This document shows positions 10,131 to 16,144 of a DNA stretch of 16,144 nt, in pieces. Under the pieces are notes generated by a model that saw only the letters and a program-made list of their open reading frames with translations, was not told the DNA's origin and made no database searches. Within the stretch, counting starts at the first letter, position 1; each line of letters begins with the position of its first letter. The position numbers and the translations under genes were made by a program. Origin of the DNA: Cyclostephanos tholiformis (lineage: Eukaryota > Bacillariophyta > Thalassiosirophyceae > Thalassiosirales > Thalassiosiraceae). The stretch covers positions 1 through 16,144 of the forward strand of contig JALLPB010000413.1 of the NCBI GenBank assembly GCA_036939975.1. The letters run 5' to 3'.

Positions 10131-10165
10131 CGGGACATACTCTGGGCTATAATACGTCGTTGCGT

Positions 10166-10924
10166 TTACTTTCGCTGTAGGTCTTTCGTTAGAACTCGGA
10201 ATGAGCAACGTCCGATATCGCGCCTTGAAGTCTCTTCGTAGCCATGTTCCCTCAAACAATCCAATGGGAAATATGCAATTTCACGGTCCGTTGTTTGATC
10301 CACGGCCACGTCAACGTGAGTCAAATGGACCTCGCTCGCACCGTACCTTATGGCCTCTCGGTATATTCGTTCCCCTCCCGCGACCCAGCACTCTATCGCT
10401 CGTCCCTCGCGTTTGCCTTCGCCCGACGATAACATCGCGTCCGATGCCACATCCAAGGCCTCATCGAAGGACCTTGCCAACTTCACCATCGGGAAGACAA
10501 TGCCCGCGCCGTTACGTTCCACCAAATCGGATGGGTCCATCGTCCTCGACACCACGATGCAAACACGAACGTGGCCGATATGAGCGCCACTCGGATCCTC
10601 ATTCGCGAACGTTTTTCGACCGATTATCAGTATCCTACCGCGCGTGAGATTGACGAAGTGGTCACGATCGAGAGATATCGGAGAATTCCACGGCAGGCCT
10701 CCATCCACCCCGATCACCCCATCCCTCGCGATGGCGGCGACTATTCCGATGGTGGGTCCCCTATTCGTCTCGGCGCTGGGGGCGACATCGACAACATTGC
10801 GCTGGACTATCGGTCGATAGTAATATCGACGAGTGATGATTGAACGATGCACCTGGATTAAGGTTCGATTGGAAACTCTGTTGCCAATAGAGATAAGTGC
10901 CAGTGGGATGCAAGCGAATGCCAT
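10166..10924 (-). CDS. Monofunctional dihydrofolate reductase with presequence
   Basis: DHFR reduces dihydrofolate to tetrahydrofolate with NADPH, feeding thymidylate and one-carbon metabolism. From the ATG at 10924 the product is 252 aa and intronless. The core begins at about residue 58: IGIVAAIARDGVIGVDGGLPW (58-79, first residue T58 excluded), then SLDRDHFVNLT, where Asp86 aligns with the catalytic acid by comparison with Plasmodium SLDMKYF. IIGRKTF (100-106) and WVAGGERIY supply the cofactor-binding motifs, and HLTHVDV lies near the end. The reading frame stops at 10166, so no thymidylate synthase domain follows, unlike the DHFR-TS fusion typical of plants and most protists. Residues 1-45 are rich in Arg, Tyr and hydrophobic residues with no acid, which fits a mitochondrial presequence. 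The frame stays open upstream to 11089, but that start would lie 50 bp from the divergent gene, so the Met at 10924 is preferred. The 3' end is 35 bp from the HBS1 stop. Confidence 0.9.
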   Translation of the reverse strand: MAFACIPLALISIGNRVSNRTLIQVHRSIITRRYYYRPIVQRNVVDVAPSAETNRGPTIGIVAAIARDGVIGVDGGLPWNSPISLDRDHFVNLTRGRILIIGRKTFANEDPSGAHIGHVRVCIVVSRTMDPSDLVERNGAGIVFPMVKLARSFDEALDVASDAMLSSGEGKREGRAIECWVAGGERIYREAIRYGASEVHLTHVDVAVDQTTDREIAYFPLDCLREHGYEETSRRDIGRCSFRVLTKDLQRK

Positions 10925-11138
10925 TTTGTATTGCGAGTTGAGTTGGTTTTTTCTTTCGGTGATTACTATTCGCCTCCCTTCAAATGGCAGTATTATCGAT
11001 CTGCATAACTTTCTTAACTTTTGGCTCTTACCAGTATGTTGTAGGGTAGTGTCTATCATCTGTCGTGAATCCTGTTGTTGAATTATCACTTCTCAATAAT
11101 AATAGTATCAATAAGTAGCAAGGCTCTCCTGACATACG
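10925..11138. promoter_or_regulatory. Shared divergent promoter region, DHFR / zinc-ribbon protein
   Basis: These 214 bp separate the preferred DHFR start (minus) from the ATG of the plus-strand plastid zinc-ribbon protein and must hold both promoters. No specific motif was recognised. The DHFR frame remains open through most of it, so a longer DHFR N-terminus would shrink the region to about 50 bp. Confidence 0.45.
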
Positions 11139-11909
11139 ATGAGGAAAATTCTTACCGCCATTGCCGCCATGGCTGCGACGGCCCTCTCCCCAGTCGCGGT
11201 CCACGCCAGGGTCGCATTCGTGACACCCGTCCACTCGAGGGCGAAAATCGTCACATCGCAAAAAATAATCATCCGCCCCCCCCCGTCACCGATGGGCGGT
11301 CCATCGGCCTCGGTGCCTATGAGTCGAGGGGGGAAGGTAACGTCCACGTCCGTCGGCATGGGTTATCAGCTCCCACCGTCGGGGCCCAGGGGACTGATGG
11401 ATCAAATCAATGCGCTCCTTCCCACCATCGTCGCCGGCATACTCGTGGCGCTCTTCTTCGCCTCTCCCCTCGGTGGTATCTTCTTCGCCATCACCAACTC
11501 CATCTTCGTCCTGTCCATATTGACCCCCTTCGTCCTGTTCGGGGGATTCCAGCTGTGGTCGGCGCTGTACACGATCGAGGCGCCCTGTCCGAGCTGCGGC
11601 GCGATTCCGGTCCGGGCGCTGAAGAACGGCGAGCCGAGCATGTGCCTGAACTGCGGCGCGTTCAGCAGGGCGAACGAGGATGGCGACGGCTTGGAATTGT
11701 GCAACGACCCGAACGATATCTTGGGCGTGGGATCGGGATTGGGAGGTGCGAGCAGTCTATTCGATGCGCTGTTCGGCGCGCCGGGCGACGAGGGCGGTAT
11801 CTCGGGTTTCGACGTTATCGACGGTCCGATCAAGGAGAAAGCGGACGAGCGAGCGAAGAAGGCGAAGCGACAGGCCACTATTATTGATGTTGACGTGGAA
11901 AGAGATTGA
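11139..11909 (+). CDS. Predicted plastid membrane protein with PGRL1-like zinc ribbon
   Basis: This 256-aa intronless product has no function I can name with certainty. Residues 1-23 form a signal peptide (MRKILTAIAAMAATALSPVA). It is followed by ARVAFVTP (23-30), where Ala-Phe fits the diatom signal-peptide/transit-peptide junction that sends proteins into complex plastids. A Pro/Gly/Ser-rich segment follows. Two hydrophobic helices lie at about 93-109 and 112-145. Immediately after them is a four-cysteine ribbon, C150-PS-C153-G and C169-LN-C172-G. The tail is Gly-rich, then charged and Lys/Ala-rich (about 230-246), ending IIDVDVERD. Two helices followed at once by CPxCG...CxNCG is the layout I recall for the C-terminal half of PGRL1, the thylakoid protein of cyclic electron flow. 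The N-terminal part of PGRL1 is not evident. I therefore call it PGRL1-like in topology only. Confidence 0.8.
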   Translation: MRKILTAIAAMAATALSPVAVHARVAFVTPVHSRAKIVTSQKIIIRPPPSPMGGPSASVPMSRGGKVTSTSVGMGYQLPPSGPRGLMDQINALLPTIVAGILVALFFASPLGGIFFAITNSIFVLSILTPFVLFGGFQLWSALYTIEAPCPSCGAIPVRALKNGEPSMCLNCGAFSRANEDGDGLELCNDPNDILGVGSGLGGASSLFDALFGAPGDEGGISGFDVIDGPIKEKADERAKKAKRQATIIDVDVERD

Positions 11910-12268
11910 ATGAAATTGATTTTTCTGGCCAATCATAACCTTAATGCCCCGAGTCTGGCGATTAATCCCTACATGCAAGGAAGGGTGAGCAAATACTAAC
12001 TCCATCGAAACCTGCCTTGGTAGAAAGGGTCGGTCCTCTTTTTCGCAAAATGTAGCATGATCCCTGCTTCGAGCATTCGAACGATAGCTATTACAGAGTC
12101 AGTGAACCAGAATGTTATGCATTATTATTAGACATTATTCATTTAATCTCTCTCGTGTCACACATGAATCCACTTCATCTTCAATCGATGCCGTACAGAC
12201 TCAACGTGACCAAAAATCATTCAGCAGTATAAAAAATTTTCGTCGATTGTTTCTGACGTCCCAAGATC
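11910..12268. other. Intergenic stretch between converging genes
   Basis: The 359 bp between the stops of the plus-strand zinc-ribbon gene and the minus-strand SLD5 gene hold their two 3' ends. The plus-strand open frame at 12112-12327 overlaps SLD5 in antisense and looks spurious. No hairpin, repeat or RNA gene was recognised. Confidence 0.5.
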
Positions 12269-13361
12269 TCACATCAACAATTCAACTTTCCCTTCCAGCA
12301 CCAAATCCCTCACCTGCTTGTACATGACGATCAAATACGACCCAGCGGCATGCTCCTGGATATTTTCCCCAAATTCGTCCTCCTCGTCAGCCAAGTCCTC
12401 GTTCAAGGCCCCGAGTTCGCCGCGCACGTCGATTTGAACCATTTCAACGACTCTGCAGAAAACGAATTGTTCGAGGTCTGGGGAATCGATCATTTCCGGT
12501 TCATCGAGTTTTTTCCAAGCATCCTTTGGAAGGTGGTCAAGCACCGTTCGTCGATAGTGTTTTTCGAGAAGTTCTCCATATTGTCGGAGATAAGATCTCT
12601 AAGAGGTGAAACAGAGTATGTGTTAGTCGTTGTAAGGGGAATATCTAAAAGGTAAAATGTCGAATGAAAAATAACAACTTATAATGGGGCATTCAACACA
12701 TCCCTTGGATGTGATGCAATCTTACCTCCTCCTTCGTCATCCGATCGACCAATGATCTATTATGTAGCGCGTGATTTTCGATCTTCGCCATCCTCGTCCT
12801 TGCCCAATCCACCAGCATGAAACGCGTCCTGTCGGAATCCATTTTTGTAATCTGCGCCACCAGCGACGCAAGCTCCCCCGACGCCTCGCGCGATTGTTGG
12901 TGCCGACCCTGCTGCCTCGATCGTTGGATTAGATCGTCGATTAATTCCTCCTTCCCCGTCAGTTCCTCGACGATATGCAATACAGTCTCGGCGTCGTGCG
13001 GCAGGAGCTCGGGACACGCCATCTCTGACGTCCATAGCGCCTTTAGCGTCTCGTAGTCGGGGTTATAATTACGCCCGTCATCGTCTTCGTCTTCTTCTTC
13101 GTCGACGTCATCATCATCGTCCTCCCGGTCGAAACGAGCCGCTGCCCGGTAGTCCCGTTCCTCGCCGCCCGCGTCACGAGCGTCATTGCTTCCAAGCTGT
13201 CTCCGCCGCGCTGCAGCCGCGGCCAACGCAGATGGAACTCCTGAACGCGCGGGTATCCCGTCAGCCCCGGGATAATAATTCTGTTGGTCTTGGTAGTCTT
13301 CATCGGCGTTACTTTCGTCGTCGTTATTGATATCGTCGAGGAGGTTATCGAGATCTGCCAT
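12269..13361 (-). CDS. SLD5: GINS complex subunit SLD5, two exons
   Basis: SLD5 (GINS4) is one of four subunits of GINS, which with Cdc45 and Mcm2-7 forms the replicative CMG helicase. The model joins, on the minus strand, 13361-12726 and 12598-12269 (intron 127 bp, donor GTAAGAT, acceptor CTCTTAG, phase 0), giving 321 aa. The A domain starts near residue 103: YETLKALWTSEM, PELLPHD, then MDSDRTRFMLVDWARTRMAKIE (174-195, the family's helix with R-x-R-x-x-K-I-E). Exon 2 starts RSYLRQYGELLEKHYRRTVL and ends with the small B domain: FVFCRVVE, GSYLIVMYKQVRDLV and LEGKVELLM at the C-terminus, which is how SLD5 normally ends. The first roughly 100 residues are an acidic, probably disordered extension with DEDDDD clusters not present in the 223-aa human protein. 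The ATG at 13361 is chosen because the frame upstream reads into Gly/Pro-rich sequence without homology. Confidence 0.92.
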
Positions 13362-13704
13362 GGTTCGTGTCAGGTTGTTGTGCGATAGGAGAGGTGTGTG
13401 GTTGGTGTTTGTTAAAAAGCGGGGGCGCCCGCCGCCGCCCTCCTCCTCCCCTCCATACGTGAGCACAGTGAAAAAAGTGAAAAGATAGAAGACCAGGTCC
13501 TTCTTCCGTTCGGAATCCTAAGAGTACATTATTTTTTCATTCCCCATTTTTTTCTTTATCTATTTTAGAGACAGGTGCTTACACGATCACTCCAAAGTCC
13601 TCTTCATCATACCTCATCATAGCTCATCATCATACAGCTTCCCCCCTGCCTCCACAACAGAGGCAGTTGAGATCCACCACCCTGCGACGAAGCCAGCTGT
13701 GACA
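13362..13704. promoter_or_regulatory. Shared divergent promoter region, SLD5 / eight-helix protein A
   Basis: The 343 bp between the SLD5 start (minus) and the membrane-protein start (plus) contain both promoters. A short run of TCATCA-type repeats lies at about 13606-13632, ahead of the plus-strand gene, followed by a pyrimidine-rich stretch. No core promoter element could be assigned. Confidence 0.5.
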
Positions 13705-14571
13705 ATGGCCGAAGACGACACAATCCCGACGGCGTCGGAGCAGACAACTACAGAAGTAGTCGTGCACGTAAAAGCTTGGACGCAAATCGCAAAATCGTTC
13801 CTCTATGTCGAAGTATCATCCTTAGTCCTGATGTTCGCATGCATCGGAAGCTGGTACGAATCAAGCTATGTCTCCTACGCACTATCGGTGGCAGTTGTTT
13901 CGCTGGTGGCGTGCCTCATGATGCAGACCGGCGAGTTCGTAAAACCAGGCTTTCTGCTGAATAAGTTCGAGAAGCCGGTGAGCCTCTTCCTATTCTTCTG
14001 GTGGGCCATTGGTACATGTATTATCACGTTCAAGGCGCCTTTCGTTATTGCTTCCAACGGTTATTTCGCGGCATGGCTCGGATTGCTTTCGACCACACAC
14101 TGGGCTCTGCACATCGATACTGCTCAATTCACGGAGCTTGACACTGGACGGAAGACACTCGCGGTTTTCGGCACCGCGGCGGCTGTGGAGATGTTCGCGT
14201 GCATTTCTTTTTTTCGGATTTATCCAGGACAATCAGGATGGGGATTTGCGGCCGGTTTAATCACTGTCTTCTTGTGCGCAGCTTTATTTAAAACGTTCGA
14301 TGATGTCAGCCCCCAGGCGCTCAAGGTCACTGCTATAGGACTGTTCGCTACTTGGGCTATTGTTGCTGGCATCTGCACCTTTGATGCGCCATTCCTGGCG
14401 GCAGGTAAGGCAATGAGTATGACTATGTCTTGTTTTAATTCTCTCCTATCTTTCTAAGTGCTCTATAATCTTGCCCATGCAGGAAATGGTTACTTCGGAT
14501 GCTGGGCTGGTTTTCTCTCCTCTACTTATTTCTTGAACCACATCATGACGAGGGAAGATGAAATAGTTTGA
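13705..14571 (+). CDS. Eight-helix duplicated membrane protein, copy A
   Basis: I do not recognise this family. The exons are 13705-14404 and 14483-14571 (intron 78 bp, GTAAGG...CATGCAG, phase 1 in Gly234), giving 262 aa. A polar head of about 24 residues precedes roughly eight hydrophobic segments (about 32-50, 55-74, 92-108, 116-134, 151-171, 177-196, 205-223, 235-253). The protein is two repeats of four helices. Half 1 has VLMFACIGSW, then WWAIGTCIITFKAPF and SNGYFAAWLGLLS. Half 2 has VEMFACISFF, then TWAIVAGICTFDAPF and GNGYFGCWAGFLSS. The recurring signature is W-x(2)-x-G-x-x-TF-x-x-PF-x(4)-NGYF-x-x-W. There is no signal peptide or plastid motif, so a secretory or plasma-membrane location by internal signal anchor is likely. 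The start is the ATG at 13705 in good context (ACAATGG). A close paralogue lies in inverted orientation 221 bp downstream of its stop. A transporter or tetraspan-like scaffold role would be only a guess. Confidence 0.85.
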
Positions 14572-14792
14572 TTACATATATGCAGCTCATGGTATTGACG
14601 TATAGAACGAAGATGGAATCGCAATACCTTTGGTTTTTGGTCATGAAATTAAGAGAATTAAAATGTCAACATTTTGTACGTGGGGATCACGAAAAATCTT
14701 CACTCTATGAGGTAGTAATTTATTATAGGCAAGGACACAAACAAACAAATAAACGAACGATAAATATTCACTTTCAGGCGCCCGCTAGCGTC

Positions 14793-15865
14793 TCACGTGC
14801 GCTCTGGAGATGCATCTTTCATTTCCGTAAGCATTAAATTCATCGCGCATAAGCATCCCAACCAAGCGGAAATGTATCCGTTATCAGTGACCAGGAAAGG
14901 GCCGTGAAATGTCGTGACGCCTGTTCATAGAAATCGGATGTTTCCATTGAGTTCGCGTACATTAAGCATGTGTTAGGATTGGTTATAATAAATCCAAAAC
15001 ACATATCACAGCATAATCACGCACCTGCTATCACCACCCAAAGTGTGAAAAGCAAGATGACCGTGATCTTCATCATATTTCTAGGTACGTCACTGTAGAG
15101 TGTGATCAGATAAGCTGCTGCGACAAGCGTTAAGGCCGCGCCGGCTATCGATAAACCAGCCCCCGAAGAATGCAGCCACTTTTGTGTGATCGGTGGGATA
15201 GACGCAAAGAGTAATACGACGGAGCACATCGCAATATTATACAGCTGTTTCAGTCCGTCCGATTTGCCGTTGTAGAAGGAATTCTCCAACCCTATGGACC
15301 ATTTCACTGAGGCGAGAAGCCCCCCCCATGCGCCAAACCAGCCATTGGATGTCACGACAAAAGGACCTTTGGATCGAAGTATTATTAGCATCATAATCGT
15401 GTATGTTGTCGAACATATTTATAAGCTGATGATAGCATGCTTCGCGCTGCTAAAAAACTCACCATGAAAGGTTATTATTCCCGTTCCAAAAATCCACCAA
15501 ACCAGCAAAAAGACGGAACAGAGCTTCTGTACCGTGTGCCCTCCACTGCCGTCCCCTCGCTTGTCAATCACCACCAACTCGAGGAAGCCTGGGATCAAGA
15601 ACTCAGCCGTTTGCAATATCAGACACATAATCAACGAAACGCACGCCACGGAAAGTGCGTACTTGTGCCATGTCGTGGGGAACCAGTCGGCGACGCACGC
15701 GAACATGAGGACGAGCGACGCCAGTTCGACGTAGAAGAATGAGCTGGACGCCTCAATCCATCGCGAGATTCCCGCGGCGAGTTCCGAGGTGGATGTTTGA
15801 GGCGGTGCACTCTGAATCCGAGATTGTATTCTGGGGGCCTCGGATTCATCGTCGGAGTCGGTCAT
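14793..15865 (-). CDS. Eight-helix duplicated membrane protein, copy B
   Basis: This is the paralogue of the neighbouring plus-strand gene, of the same unrecognised family. The exons on the minus strand are 15865-15463, 15366-15025 and 14920-14793 (introns 96 and 104 bp, both phase 1 inside Gly codons, donors GTGAGT and GTGCGT), giving 290 aa. Half 1 shares VLMFAC, YALSVA-VSL, QT-EF--PGFL and WWIFGTGIITFHGPF followed by SNGWFGAW with copy A. Half 2 ends GVTTFHGPF and DNGYISAWLGCL. The polar head (about 35 residues) is acidic then Gln/Ser-rich. The loop between helices 2 and 3 carries a longer insertion than copy A (about 98-113, DKRGDGSGGH). The last helix is followed by a short charged tail ending PERT. 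About eight membrane segments are expected. Each splice junction restores a motif present in the sister gene, which supports the model. The copies are clearly diverged in the second half, so this is not a recent duplication. Confidence 0.83.
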
Positions 15866-16057
15866 GTTACGACTTGTGTATCATAGATGATCGTAGAATA
15901 TTCCACACGCTTTTGCCTCGATGCACTGGGCGTAATGAGGATAATAAGACTGATAAATCTAAAAGGAAACAAATCGGATTTGGCGGGAAAATTTTTTCAA
16001 TCCGGACAGACCGATGCGAAAAAAATCGTCTTTTCAAGATAAATCGATTTTAATTAT

Positions 16058-16144
16058 TTTTCACACTCCGACAAGCATTAAATGAGCAATAGGCGGTCTA
16101 ATAAGCATTAAACGCACTACTTTTGGTCTGACAATCATAAAAAG
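16058..16144. repeat. Degenerate 30-bp-period tandem repeat at the window edge
   Basis: Three imperfect copies are spaced exactly 30 bp apart by their shared core: ACAAGCATTAAA at 16071, ATAAGCATTAAA at 16101 and ACAATCATAAAA at 16131. The flanking GGTCT is shared by copies 2 and 3, and (C)TCCG replaces it in copy 1. The array runs off the right end, so its full length cannot be seen. It lies about 200 bp upstream of the copy B membrane-protein start. Confidence 0.5.

Noticed and set aside
10925..11089. Longer DHFR N-terminus starting at 11089
   Set aside because: It would add 55 residues of unremarkable sequence ahead of a good presequence and leave only 50 bp to the divergent gene. The start at 10924 is more plausible.
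11402..11932. 176-codon minus-strand open frame opposite the zinc-ribbon gene
   Set aside because: It is a shadow of the plus-strand protein, which has coherent signal-peptide, helix and zinc-ribbon features.
12269..12544. 91-aa stand-alone protein beginning at a GTG
   Set aside because: It is the C-terminal B domain of SLD5, and joins in frame to the upstream exon via the acceptor at 12599.

Overview
The window is nuclear DNA from a unicellular photosynthetic stramenopile, most likely a diatom. The evidence is GT-AG introns of about 70-220 bp, a protein carrying what looks like the diatom-lineage V-x-F-x-x-V-x-x-R motif domain, a protein with a signal peptide followed by an Ala-Phe plastid cleavage site, and a eukaryotic Hsp33, a chaperone found mainly in photosynthetic eukaryotes. 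No rRNA, tRNA, CRISPR array or recognisable transposon was seen. Genes are dense, on both strands, and separated by a few hundred bases or less. All assignments come from reading the translated sequence and recalled family motifs; no database was searched.

Layout. 1-905: no convincing gene. 977-1703 (+): diatom-motif protein. 1704-2540: apparently empty, between converging genes. 2541-5849 (-): mismatch-repair ATPase MSH2 in five exons, apparently without its N-terminal domain I. 6243-7737 (-): redox chaperone Hsp33, three exons. 8091-10130 (+): ribosome-rescue GTPase HBS1, intronless, sharing a 353-bp divergent promoter region with Hsp33 and ending 35 bp from the next gene. 10166-10924 (-): stand-alone dihydrofolate reductase with a presequence. 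11139-11909 (+): predicted plastid membrane protein with a PGRL1-like C-terminal zinc ribbon. 12269-13361 (-): GINS subunit SLD5, two exons. 13705-14571 (+) and 14793-15865 (-): a convergent pair of paralogous, internally duplicated, probably eight-helix membrane proteins of a family I do not recognise. The right edge carries a degenerate 30-bp-period repeat.

The genes do not form a pathway. MSH2 and SLD5 serve DNA maintenance and replication, HBS1 and Hsp33 serve protein quality control, and DHFR and the zinc-ribbon protein are predicted organellar. The best leads are the paralogous membrane-protein pair, the MSH2 lacking domain I in a locus full of homopolymer runs, the monofunctional DHFR, and the plastid zinc-ribbon protein.
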